From Acidobacteriota bacterium (GTDB lineage: Bacteria > Acidobacteriota > Thermoanaerobaculia > Gp7-AA8), in the NCBI GenBank assembly GCA_019247495.1, contig JAFAOU010000012.1, forward strand, positions 1 to 40,993: 40,993 bases of DNA, written 5' to 3'. This document shows positions 25,897-34,113 of the stretch, one piece after another. Positions within the stretch are counted from its first letter, which is position 1; each line of letters opens with the position of its first letter. The translations under genes were made by a program, and so were the position numbers. Under the pieces are notes generated by a model. The model did not search any database, was not told the DNA's origin, and was given only the letters and a program-made list of their open reading frames with translations.

Positions 25897-26694
25897 TCAG
25901 CTCATGGCGCGTTTGTCGAACGCCTTCAGACCCAGGAACATGAACAGCGCCGTCAGGATCACCAGCGCTCCCAGGATCAGCGGCACCGGCATGTGCGGCA
26001 CCGCGGGCGTGAGTGCAGCGCGCATCCCTTCCGACACGTAAACGAGTGGGTTGATCAGGACGAGCCACTTCATCACCGGCACGTGGCTGAGGCCTGCCCA
26101 CGGGTAGTACGTGCAACCGAACATGATCATCGGCGCAACGATGACGCTGAACATCAGCCCGATCTGCTGCGGCGCGATGCCTGTGCCGAGGTAGAGACCG
26201 CCCGCCGAAAATGCCGCGCCGCCGAGGGCTGTGACGACGAGAAGCAGCGGCAGGTTGTGGAAGCTAAGTCCAGGAATCGGTCCCATAATCAGCCGCGCCA
26301 CCGGCAGCACGAACAGCGCCGCCACGATGCCCTGCAACAGGCCGGCGACGACTTTCTCGATGGCGATGAAAGTCGTCGGCACCGGCGACAGCAGCCGGTC
26401 TTCGATCTCTTTCGTGAAGCCGAAGTCCTGCATCATCGGCAGTGCCACCGACTGAATCGCCGACAGCGTCAGGCTCAGCGCGACCACGCCGGGCAGCATC
26501 GTCGTCGAGTAGCCGGGCGGAATCATCCCCATCTTCGGCAGCAGAAATCCGAACACGATGACGAAGAGGATCGGCTGCAGCGCAGTACGCACGAGAAAGT
26601 ACGGCAGCTCGCGGCGGGCGACGGTGAGGTCGCGCAGCAGGATGGCCACGAACACGCGCGACGGCGCGACGGGATTGAGTGAATCGGCGCTCAT
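25897..26694 (-). CDS. ABC-2 type transporter permease
   Basis: 265 residues from ATG 26694, which overlaps the ATPase stop as ATGA (translational coupling). Six hydrophobic segments lie at roughly 28-55, 64-85, 112-135, 143-165, 176-195 and 232-255; a conserved ABC-2 region falls around TYYPWAGLSHVPVMKW and INPLVYVSEGMR. It forms the membrane channel of an exporter with the upstream ATPase, of the daunorubicin-resistance/lipid-export type; the substrate is unknown. The longer open frame extending to about 27708 is a shadow of the ATPase gene. Confidence 0.9.
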   Translation of the reverse strand: MSADSLNPVAPSRVFVAILLRDLTVARRELPYFLVRTALQPILFVIVFGFLLPKMGMIPPGYSTTMLPGVVALSLTLSAIQSVALPMMQDFGFTKEIEDRLLSPVPTTFIAIEKVVAGLLQGIVAALFVLPVARLIMGPIPGLSFHNLPLLLVVTALGGAAFSAGGLYLGTGIAPQQIGLMFSVIVAPMIMFGCTYYPWAGLSHVPVMKWLVLINPLVYVSEGMRAALTPAVPHMPVPLILGALVILTALFMFLGLKAFDKRAMS

Positions 26695-27680
26695 GTCAGC
26701 TTCCTTCCGGTGAGCGAAATGAAGAGCGTTTCGAGACTCGGACGCGAAAGATGGATATCGCGCACGATCCTGCCGTGTGCTTCGCCCGCGTTGATAAGCG
26801 CGGGGATCACCTCGCCGCCACGGTTGCTGAAGACGCGCAGCAGCGGCCCGCGCGCCTCGGCGTTCGAGACTCCTTCGATCGATCGCGCCGCGTCCGCTGC
26901 CACGGACGCATCGCCGTCGAACGTGACTTCGACGAGCGTGTCGCCGGGAGCCTTGGCTTTCAATGCCGCTGGCGTGTCGAGCGCGAGCAGCTTGCCCTGA
27001 TCGATGATGGCGAGCCGGTCGCAGAGCTGATCGGCTTCCTCCATGTAGTGCGTCGACATGACGATCGTCCTCCCCTGCCCGTGCAGCTCGCGCAGGATTG
27101 CCCACAGCGCCAGCCGCGCCTGCGGATCGAGGCCAACGGTCGGTTCGTCGAGGAAAATCACGCGCGGATCGTGCGTCAAGGCGCGAGCGATCATCAGCCG
27201 CTGCTGTTGGCCGCCGGAGAGTTGATCGACCTTCGCGTTCATCTTGTCGGCGATCCCGAGTTTCTCCAGCAGCTCCATTCCCCGCCGCGCCGCTTCCGCG
27301 CGTGCGATCCCGAAGTACGTCGCGTCGAAGACGAGGTTCTCGATGACGCTGAGACTGCGATCGGGATTCGGCCGCTGCGGCACGACACCGATCCGGCGCC
27401 GCACCGCGGCCGGTTCGGTAGCGACGTTCGCGCCCGCGACAACCGCTTCGCCCGAGGTGATGCGGACGCGCGTGGTGAGAATGCCGATGAGCGTCGTCTT
27501 TCCCGCGCCGTTCGGTCCGAGCACGCCGAAAAACTCGCCATCGGCCACCGCGAGGTCGAGCGAATCGATGGCTACGATGCCGGCGGACGGCGGCGTGGGA
27601 GGCGCCGGCGCACCGCGGCGTTTCTTGATCGCCGGAGCCGGATAGACCTTCCGCAACGAGCGGCTTTCGATGGCGTTCAT
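26691..27680 (-). CDS. ABC-2 type transporter ATP-binding protein (DrrA/CcmA-like)
   Basis: 329 residues from ATG 27680. It contains Walker A GPNGAGKT near 61, Q-loop GVVPQRPN, signature LSGGQQQRL near 155, Walker B VIFLDEPTVGLD near 177, and switch His in STHYMEEAD. The C-terminal 90 residues are the regulatory extension common in DrrA-type exporters. A 20-residue K/R/P-rich insert (residues 18-37) before the first strand is unusual. Translation is coupled to the permease. TATCCT (27693-27698) lies 12 nt before the ATG, with no ribosome binding site. The open frame continues 56 codons upstream but has no family similarity there. Confidence 0.92.
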   Translation of the reverse strand: MNAIESRSLRKVYPAPAIKKRRGAPAPPTPPSAGIVAIDSLDLAVADGEFFGVLGPNGAGKTTLIGILTTRVRITSGEAVVAGANVATEPAAVRRRIGVVPQRPNPDRSLSVIENLVFDATYFGIARAEAARRGMELLEKLGIADKMNAKVDQLSGGQQQRLMIARALTHDPRVIFLDEPTVGLDPQARLALWAILRELHGQGRTIVMSTHYMEEADQLCDRLAIIDQGKLLALDTPAALKAKAPGDTLVEVTFDGDASVAADAARSIEGVSNAEARGPLLRVFSNRGGEVIPALINAGEAHGRIVRDIHLSRPSLETLFISLTGRKLT

Positions 27681-27748
27681 TCGAGACGGCAAAGGATATC
27701 CGAACCAATCTGTAACGTTGCGGCGTCCGTAGTCACTACGAAAGTGAG

Positions 27749-28057
27749 ATGACTGAGATGTTCGCTCAACTGCAATGGAGCTTTGCGATCGATGACATGG
27801 GCCGCGCGCGCCTTGCGCAGGCCAGCGCGCCGGCGTCCGTGGAGACAATCACGCCCGGCGAGTACCTCGTTACGCTGCCGCTCGCCCGCGCGCGCGAATT
27901 CGGACTCACCGCTGACGTCGAGGGCGCCTCCGGCTTCATCGCAGCGACGCCGGGCGACGACGACGGCAACAAGCCGAACACCGTTCGCGTCCTCACCGTG
28001 CGGCCCGACAATACCTTCGGCCCGAATCCGTTCCGCCTCGTACTTCGCAGCGCGTAA
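27749..28057 (+). CDS. small hypothetical protein
   Basis: 102 residues from ATG 27749 (an in-frame ATG at 27758 is also possible). The sequence is mixed alpha/beta, with QWSFAIDDMGRARLAQ near the N-terminus, a central ITPGEYLVTLPLA and a C-terminal VRVLTVRPDN...NPFRLVL. No signal peptide or known motif is present. It is divergent from the ABC exporter genes (68 bp) and ends 56 bp before the convergent peptidase gene. The function is unknown; coding status rests on codon usage like its neighbours. Confidence 0.5.
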   Translation: MTEMFAQLQWSFAIDDMGRARLAQASAPASVETITPGEYLVTLPLARAREFGLTADVEGASGFIAATPGDDDGNKPNTVRVLTVRPDNTFGPNPFRLVLRSA

Positions 28058-28080
28058 AGGGTCGAGCCGGCGGCGGTCCA

Positions 28081-28097
28081 GCCGGCCAGCGGCCGGC
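28081..28097. terminator. GC-rich hairpin between convergent genes
   Basis: GCCGGCC, loop AGC, GGCCGGC, in the 56-bp gap between two convergent genes; the flanking CGAGCCGGC adds further pairing. There is no T-tract, so it is either a REP-like palindrome or a weak bidirectional terminator. Confidence 0.45.
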
Positions 28098-28113
28098 GCT
28101 ACGTCGAGCTTCG

Positions 28114-29598
28114 TCACTTCGCCGAGGCCATGAATCGCTCAATGTCCTCGGCCTTTCGCGGCGAGCCGGATGACAGCAGCTTCGCCCCCGTCTCCGTGAT
28201 CACGACGTTGTCTTCGATGCGGACGCCGATGCCCTCGTAGCGGTCCAGGTTCTTCGCGATTGACGCTTGCTCTTCTTTCGTCAGCTTCAGATAGACGGGA
28301 CTGGCCACGACGTCGTTCTTGCGCACGTAAATCCCAGGCTCGACGGCGAAAACCATATTCGGCTCGATCTTGCGATCGCGATCGGTTACATCGTGAGTAT
28401 CGAGTCCGATGTGGTGACCGGGCGCGTGACGAAAATACAGGTAGACCTGCCGCGGCTCGTTCTTCGTAATCAGGCCGAGGCGCAGCAACTCGCGGCCGAC
28501 GACGGCGATGGCGGCATGATCGGCATCGCGGAAATGACCGCCTGGCTTGAGCGCGGCGATGGCAGCTTCCTGCGCTTCGTAAACGGCGCTGTGGATGGCG
28601 CGCTGGTCGGCGGTGAACTTGCCGCTGGCCGGGTACGTGCGCGTGACATCGGCGGAGTAGCCGGCGTATTCGGCGCCGAGGTCGGTCAGGAACAATCCGC
28701 CGCGATCGACCGGCGCGTTGTTGGCCATGTAGTGCAGCGTGGTCGCGTTCGCGCCGGAGGCCACGATCGATGGAAAACCCCAGCAGCAGGTGCCGAGGTC
28801 TTTGTAGGTGAAGTCGACGACGGCATCGACCTGGTTCTCGCTCGTCGCCGTCAGCACCCGTTTCATCGCCGCTTTCTGCGCGGCCTCGGTGATGTCGATG
28901 GCGCGCTGGATGAGGGCGATTTCGGCGGGACTCTTCACCTCGCGCATCGTCGTGAGCAACGGTTGCGCATCGCGAAAACGGAGCGACGCGAAGCGCTCGC
29001 GCAGATCCTTCACGAACTCCTGCTCGTCCGTCAGCGGCGGGTTCGGGCCGAAGCTGCGCATTTCGTTGACGGTCCAGACCTCGGCGTTTCCGGCGGTCAT
29101 CGCCGCGTAGAAATTCGGCATGGCCCGCGGCGGGATCCGCTCCGTCGATTCCAGCGACATCCACGCGCCTCCTGCAATCGCTGCGTTGACGAAGCCGCGC
29201 CACCGTCCTGCCGATTCGATCCGTTTGACGCCGCTGATCTTCGTGATCTCCTCGCGCGGCGGAATCCGTCCTGTCCACACTTCCTGCTGCGGATTGCGAT
29301 CGCGAACGAAGAGCACCTCGGCGAAATCGGCATCGCCGGGAACCATCACCAGCGTCGTCTCTTCCTCAGCGATGCCGGTGAGGTAGAGGAGATCGTCGCT
29401 CTGCCGGAACGGCCACTCCTGATCGCCGCTGCGAATCTGCAGCTTCGGCGAGAAGGCGACGAAGATCGCGTTCGGCCCGATCTCTTTCGCCAGCCGCGCG
29501 CGGCGGGCCGCGTATTCAGAGGCGTCGATCGCCGGCTTTTGCGCGGCGAGCGGAACGGCGGCGACGAGTGCGATGAGAACGATCATCAATCTACGCAT
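28114..29598 (-). CDS. secreted Xaa-Pro aminopeptidase (M24 family)
   Basis: 494 residues from ATG 29598. A signal peptide of about 19 residues (MIVLIALVAAVPLAAQ) is followed by an aminopeptidase P N-terminal domain (IFVAFSPKLQIRSGDQEWPFRQSDDLLYLTG) and the pita-bread M24 domain. Dinuclear metal ligands appear as DLGAEYAGYSADVTR (two Asp), HAPGHHIGLD (His), AVEPGIY (Glu) and RIEDNVV (Glu). It should remove N-terminal residues before proline in the periplasm or outside. Only a 17-bp gap separates it from the divergent AcpH-like gene; TACGAT on the minus strand (29605-29610) ends 6 nt before the ATG, so a leaderless mRNA is likely. Confidence 0.92.
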   Translation of the reverse strand: MRRLMIVLIALVAAVPLAAQKPAIDASEYAARRARLAKEIGPNAIFVAFSPKLQIRSGDQEWPFRQSDDLLYLTGIAEEETTLVMVPGDADFAEVLFVRDRNPQQEVWTGRIPPREEITKISGVKRIESAGRWRGFVNAAIAGGAWMSLESTERIPPRAMPNFYAAMTAGNAEVWTVNEMRSFGPNPPLTDEQEFVKDLRERFASLRFRDAQPLLTTMREVKSPAEIALIQRAIDITEAAQKAAMKRVLTATSENQVDAVVDFTYKDLGTCCWGFPSIVASGANATTLHYMANNAPVDRGGLFLTDLGAEYAGYSADVTRTYPASGKFTADQRAIHSAVYEAQEAAIAALKPGGHFRDADHAAIAVVGRELLRLGLITKNEPRQVYLYFRHAPGHHIGLDTHDVTDRDRKIEPNMVFAVEPGIYVRKNDVVASPVYLKLTKEEQASIAKNLDRYEGIGVRIEDNVVITETGAKLLSSGSPRKAEDIERFMASAK

Positions 29599-29603
29599 GC
29601 CGC

Positions 29604-29610
29604 TATCGTA
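29604..29610. promoter_or_regulatory. overlapping divergent -10 elements in a 17-bp intergenic region
   Basis: The heptamer TATCGTA holds TATCGT on the plus strand (29604-29609) and TACGAT on the minus strand (29605-29610). Each ends exactly 6 nt before its own start codon (GTG 29616 and ATG 29598). One near-symmetric site could serve two leaderless transcripts. Confidence 0.5.
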
Positions 29611-29615
29611 ATGCG

Positions 29616-30179
29616 GTGAACTACCTCGCGCACCTGCTGTTGGCAAAACCAAACGCCGAATCGATGATCGGCAACCTGGCCGGCGACTTTGTGAAAGGGC
29701 GCATCGGCGACGACGTGCCGCCCGGAATCGCGGCGGGAATCCGCCATCACCGCCGCGTCGATGCGTTCACGGACTCGCATCCCTCGGTCGCCGCATTCCG
29801 CCGCGTGCTGATCCCCGAGCACGGTCACTACGCGCGCGTAATCGCCGACGTTTTCTTTGATCACTTTCTCGCGATCGATTTCACGCGCTACGCATCGGAG
29901 CCGCTGGATGAGTTTCTCAGCCGCGTCTACGCCGCCATCGATCCGCATATCGACGAACTTCCTGGCCGTCTCCGAATCGTCTATCCGCGGATGCGCGATG
30001 ACGGCTGGCTTTCCTCCTATCGAGCGCTCGAAGGAATCCGGCTAGCTCTCGGCGGCATCTCGCATCGATTATCGCGACGTCCGCAACTCGCGACTGCTGT
30101 GCGTTTTCTGCAGGACACTCGCCGCGCCGAACTCGAACGGTTCTTCCACGAATTTTTCCCGGATGTGATGGCGGTGTAA
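29616..30179 (+). CDS. AcpH-like acyl carrier protein phosphodiesterase family (DUF479) protein
   Basis: 187 residues from GTG 29616, the usual length for the family. Motifs typical of AcpH are MNYLAHLLLAKPN, GNLAGDFVKG, HHRRVDAFTDSHP and DVFFDHFLA, giving His/Asp residues for a metal site like that of HD hydrolases. In E. coli AcpH removes the 4'-phosphopantetheine group from acyl carrier protein; activity here is inferred from the motifs. It is cytoplasmic. It is divergent from the M24 peptidase and ends 9 bp before the convergent M1 peptidase. Confidence 0.82.
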   Translation: MNYLAHLLLAKPNAESMIGNLAGDFVKGRIGDDVPPGIAAGIRHHRRVDAFTDSHPSVAAFRRVLIPEHGHYARVIADVFFDHFLAIDFTRYASEPLDEFLSRVYAAIDPHIDELPGRLRIVYPRMRDDGWLSSYRALEGIRLALGGISHRLSRRPQLATAVRFLQDTRRAELERFFHEFFPDVMAV

Positions 30180-30188
30180 ACCAGGGAC

Positions 30189-32771
30189 TTACTGCGCTGG
30201 AACTCCTAACGCCGAATTGAACGACGCCAGCTCCGCGGCTTTGAAGGCGATGCAGGTGTCGATGGCATCGAGGGCGCGCTTGAGCGATCGCTCGCCGGCG
30301 CCGGCGGGATGCGTGGCGAAGAAGGCTTGCACGTCTGCTTTCATGGCCGGATCGCAGAACGTTGAAGTCGAGCCGGTGATGGCGCCGATGGCGGTCGGTA
30401 TCTTCTGGTTCAACATTTCCCAATGCGACTTGGCGGCGGCCCAGCCGATCTGCTTCGCTGCGGGATTGAAGAACAGCGTTGCCGCCATGCCGGGCAAATC
30501 CTGCGTGCGCACCTGATCGCTGTAGACGTAGTCGACGGCGCGGGCGATCAATTTCGGATCGCGGAAGAGCGGGATGAGGTTGCGGTAGCGCGAGGCGATC
30601 TCCGGCGTAGGCGCGGTCTTGAGATGCTCGAGCACCTGATTGAAAAGCGCCTCATCGCCGTTGAACGCGGCGATCGGCAGCGCGCGGTCGGCGATGACGG
30701 CATCGACCGAAGTTGGATCGTTCATGTACTGCTGCGCGACGCGCTTGGCGCCGGCGATCACTTCCGGATCTTCGCCCTCGATGCCGAGAGCGCCGAGGAC
30801 GTCTGCGCGCATGATGCGTTGTTCGTTGGTCTCGCCGGCCGGCGCATCCCACGTCAGCGGCGCGTAACCGCGCATGACCTCGCGCACGTACGCGTGCCAC
30901 GCGGCGCGGTTGGTGTCGTCGATGAGGCGGTTGTCGAGGAAGCCGAGGTTGCCACCGATCGCGGCGACGAGCGGCCGTTCGGTCGGACGCGGCATCGCTT
31001 TGAGCAGCGCCAGGTAGTCGCCGACGTTCTCGCGCATGCTGCGGACGAGGAGCCATTCATTGCCGTTCAACGAAATCAGTTCGGCCGGCGGCATCTCGCC
31101 GAGGTGTGCGCGCAGTTTCGCGCGCATGTCGGCGGAGTAGTCGGTAACGAAGTAGCCGGCGCCGTTGCGGCTGAGGAAGAGCGGCCGATCGCAGGCCATC
31201 GTCGTAAATGAGTCGGTCGCTTTCGAAATCATCTTGCACGGCGATCCGGCGGCGGCGCCGACTTCGTGCGCGCAGATGGGAATCGTCCACGCCTGCGCCA
31301 CGGGCGGCACATTCTTCGGCAGCATCCGCTCCTGCGTGATCGTCACGGTGCGCGTGCCGTCGGCGGCGCACGATTCGCTGGCGTGCAGCAGCGGCGCGCC
31401 GGTCTGATCGACGAACGTTTTCATGACCGCGTCGAACGGCTGCTTTGTGGCGGCAGTCATCGTTCCCCACCAATCCTCGGCGGCCGCATTTCCGTACGAG
31501 AATTTCTTCAGATACGCGCGGATGCCGTCGCGGAACGTCTCCTCACCCACCCAGTTCTCCTGCATGCGCAGCACGGCCGCGGTCTTGCCGTACGCGATGC
31601 CGTCGAAGAGTGCGTTGATCTCGTTGCGCGTCTCGGCCTTCTGGCGAATGGGACGCGTGGAGCGGGTGCTGTCGACGCCGAGGGAGCCGTTCGTGTTGCC
31701 GGCTTCGTCGAGATCGACGCGCCATTCCGGATGCCACGCCTTCAGCGGCTTCGCCGTCATGAACGTGGCGAATCCCTCGTTGAGCCAGATGTCGTCCCAC
31801 CACTTCATCGTGACGAGGTCGCCGAACCATTGGTGCGCGATCTCGTGCGCGATGACGCCGGCCACGCCGCGCTTTGCTTCCACCGAGGCATGCACGTCGT
31901 CGAGGAGCAATGCTGTGTCGCGGTACGTGATCGCGCCGGCGTTTTCCATCGCGCCGGCTTCGAAGTCGGGGATGGCGATCATGTCGAGCTTCCCGAACGG
32001 ATACTTGATGCCGTAGTACTTGTCGTAAAACGAAATCGATGCCTCGGCTGCCGACACGGCGAATTTGCCGAGGTCCTGCATGCCGGGCACGGAACAGACG
32101 CGGATGGGGATGTCGTCGACGCCGCCGCTGACGCACTGGAAGTCGCCGACGAGCATGGCCACGAGGTAGGTGGACATCTTCGGCGTCGTGCGAAAACGGA
32201 TGGCGTGCTTGCCGGCGGCGGCGGGCGTGTCCGAGGCGATGGCGCCGTTGGAGATGGCGGTGTCGCCGTTATCGACGACGAGCGTGATGTCGAACGTGGC
32301 CTTCATCGCCGGCTCGTCGAACGAGGGGAATGCGCGGCGCGCATCCGTCGGCTCGAACTGCGTGACCGCGTATTTGCGCTTCGCCGTCTTGCTCAGGTAG
32401 AGGCCGCGCAGTTGCGACTGGAGAATGCCGTCAAAGGCGATGCGCAGCGACGCTTTTCCGGGCGGGATGGTCTGCCCGAACTTGAGCGAGGCCATCTCGT
32501 TGGTCACGTCATAGGTGATGGTCGGATTCATCATCTTGCTGCCGCTCGCGAGAACGACGTCGTGCATGACGATGTCGGCGCTGTGCAACGTGATGGTGTC
32601 GACCGGCTCTTTGAGCGTGACGTCGATCGTTTCCTGTCCGCTGAATTTTTCGGTCGGGAGATCGGGCGTGATGGTGATCGCGTAGTGATCGGGCATCACG
32701 CTCTGCGGCAAACGCGCAGCGGCAAGCGGAACGGCGGCGAGAAGAAGAGCAGAGAAGAGCAGGCGTCTCAT
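30189..32771 (-). CDS. secreted M1 family aminopeptidase
   Basis: 860 residues from ATG 32771; GTG 32780 is in frame but sits directly against a TATCCT hexamer (32781-32786), so the ATG is preferred. A signal peptide of about 18 residues is followed by the M1 N-terminal beta domain and the catalytic domain with GAMEN (AGAMENAGAITYRD) and HEIAHQWFGD plus the downstream Glu in WLNEGFA (zinc ligands), then the ERAP1-like helical C-terminal domain. It should release N-terminal amino acids from peptides outside the cytoplasm. Together with the M24 peptidase 0.6 kb away it suggests exported peptide breakdown. It lies 18 bp downstream of the K/P/T-rich gene (9 bp to the alternative GTG), possibly in the same transcript. 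Confidence 0.93.
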   Translation of the reverse strand: MRRLLFSALLLAAVPLAAARLPQSVMPDHYAITITPDLPTEKFSGQETIDVTLKEPVDTITLHSADIVMHDVVLASGSKMMNPTITYDVTNEMASLKFGQTIPPGKASLRIAFDGILQSQLRGLYLSKTAKRKYAVTQFEPTDARRAFPSFDEPAMKATFDITLVVDNGDTAISNGAIASDTPAAAGKHAIRFRTTPKMSTYLVAMLVGDFQCVSGGVDDIPIRVCSVPGMQDLGKFAVSAAEASISFYDKYYGIKYPFGKLDMIAIPDFEAGAMENAGAITYRDTALLLDDVHASVEAKRGVAGVIAHEIAHQWFGDLVTMKWWDDIWLNEGFATFMTAKPLKAWHPEWRVDLDEAGNTNGSLGVDSTRSTRPIRQKAETRNEINALFDGIAYGKTAAVLRMQENWVGEETFRDGIRAYLKKFSYGNAAAEDWWGTMTAATKQPFDAVMKTFVDQTGAPLLHASESCAADGTRTVTITQERMLPKNVPPVAQAWTIPICAHEVGAAAGSPCKMISKATDSFTTMACDRPLFLSRNGAGYFVTDYSADMRAKLRAHLGEMPPAELISLNGNEWLLVRSMRENVGDYLALLKAMPRPTERPLVAAIGGNLGFLDNRLIDDTNRAAWHAYVREVMRGYAPLTWDAPAGETNEQRIMRADVLGALGIEGEDPEVIAGAKRVAQQYMNDPTSVDAVIADRALPIAAFNGDEALFNQVLEHLKTAPTPEIASRYRNLIPLFRDPKLIARAVDYVYSDQVRTQDLPGMAATLFFNPAAKQIGWAAAKSHWEMLNQKIPTAIGAITGSTSTFCDPAMKADVQAFFATHPAGAGERSLKRALDAIDTCIAFKAAELASFNSALGVPAQ

Positions 32772-32789
32772 GGGACGCACAGGATAGCG

Positions 32790-34109
32790 TTAGTCCGACG
32801 CGCGGAAGAGGACGACGAGGACGCCGATGCCGACCAGGATGAGCACAACGGCGAGGATCAGATTCATGTTGCCGTTTTGTTTCGAAGGCGGCACAGCGGT
32901 ATCGGTCGTAGCCGTGTCGGGCGCGGCGGTAACGCTGGTGTCTGTTGTGGAGGTAGAGACGGTCGTGTCCGTGGTACTCGTGGCCGGAGGCGGCGGCGCG
33001 GTTGTCGTCGTTGCCGGCGCCGTCGTGGCGGTTTGAACCGGCGGTGGCGCGACAGTCGTTGTCGTTGGAGCCGGCGACGGTGGGAAAGTGTTGGTCGTCG
33101 GCGGCGGTGTTTTTGGCTGTGGCGTCGAAACGATCGGCGGGCCCAGAGGCATCGTCGATGTTTCCGCGACCTTCACTGGCGGCGCCTGTTTCGGCTTCGG
33201 AACTGGAGTCGCTTTGATCGCCACTTCCTTCGTCTTCGGCGACGTTGCTTTGGCCGTCGTCTTCACCGCGGGCTTCGGCTCGGTTTTCTTCGGAACGGTT
33301 TTCGTTGATGCGGTTTTCTTCGGCTCCGATTTTTTCGGAGGAGACACGAAAGCCGTCTTTTTAGGAGTTGGTGTCTTTGGCGTCGATGGTTTTGTCGCTA
33401 CCTGCACTGGCTTTTTCTCCGGCGGCGTCGCGGTGACGATGCGGCGCGGCAGCGGCTCGGGCTGCGAGCCGCGCGCGACATGCGCCGGAGTCGATACGCC
33501 GAGGCGGGTGAGACGGCGGGCGGATTCGCGAGCGAGGAACCGGCGCGTTTCGGGCGTCGGGTAGAGCGTCTTGCCGCCGGCGGTGATGGTCTGGTCGGCG
33601 ATGGTGCGGCTGTAGTCGGGATAGCGCTTCATCGCGTTCAGCAGCGATCCGCCTTGCACGGTCGCATCGAAAAACGATCCGGTCGGCGACGTCATCGCGT
33701 AGTCCCAGACGCGTCCGATATCTCCGAAAACCTGCAAGGCCTCGTTGGCCGCGTTGCGCTCGCCTCCCGGTGGATGCGACGCGGCAGCGCGCCGCGCTTC
33801 CGCGAACGCCGATTTGAATACCGCGTAGTCATCGCCCTCGGCGGCTACCTGCAGACGCCGCAGGCTGGCCCGCAAATCGTTCGACGGCGGCGCGGGCGCG
33901 GTGACCGGCTCCACCGCCGGCGCCTCGGCCTCGAGCGCCGGGACGGTGTTCGGATCCGTGGCGCATTCGGCGGGCACAGGACTCTGCGGACGCGCCAGCA
34001 CTTTGACCGTCGGATTCAACTCGCGCGTCTGTGCGGACGCGGGGAAAGCGACCGCGGCCACGACCGACGCGAGGGTGAATACACGCTTCAAAGTCATATT
34101 TGTAGCCAT
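32790..34109 (-). CDS. K/P/T-rich membrane protein of unknown function
   Basis: 439 residues from ATG 34109; an internal ATG four codons later (34097) also gives a good signal peptide. After the signal (about 5-27) comes an acidic linker, then a helical domain at about 80-215 (DDYAVFKSAFAEARRAA, FFDATVQGGSLLNAMKRYPDYSRTI). About 190 residues of low-complexity Lys/Pro/Thr/Ala follow, which could cross or bind the cell wall, and a C-terminal transmembrane helix at about 413-435 (LILAVVLILVGIGVLVVLF). I do not recognise the family. It starts 4 bp after the receiver-protein gene and is probably part of the same operon. Confidence 0.65.
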   Translation of the reverse strand: MATNMTLKRVFTLASVVAAVAFPASAQTRELNPTVKVLARPQSPVPAECATDPNTVPALEAEAPAVEPVTAPAPPSNDLRASLRRLQVAAEGDDYAVFKSAFAEARRAAASHPPGGERNAANEALQVFGDIGRVWDYAMTSPTGSFFDATVQGGSLLNAMKRYPDYSRTIADQTITAGGKTLYPTPETRRFLARESARRLTRLGVSTPAHVARGSQPEPLPRRIVTATPPEKKPVQVATKPSTPKTPTPKKTAFVSPPKKSEPKKTASTKTVPKKTEPKPAVKTTAKATSPKTKEVAIKATPVPKPKQAPPVKVAETSTMPLGPPIVSTPQPKTPPPTTNTFPPSPAPTTTTVAPPPVQTATTAPATTTTAPPPPATSTTDTTVSTSTTDTSVTAAPDTATTDTAVPPSKQNGNMNLILAVVLILVGIGVLVVLFRASD

Positions 34110-34113
34110 GATT

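Noticed and set aside
26695..27708. Upstream extension of the ABC permease frame, making a 603-residue product
   Set aside because: The first 338 residues are an Arg/His-rich out-of-frame reading of the ATPase gene; the permease starts at 26694 with an ATGA overlap.
31266..33308. 680-codon plus-strand frame across the M1 peptidase and the K/P/T-rich gene
   Set aside because: The product is Arg/His/Val-rich without motifs, and the opposite strand carries clear GAMEN/HExxH sequence.
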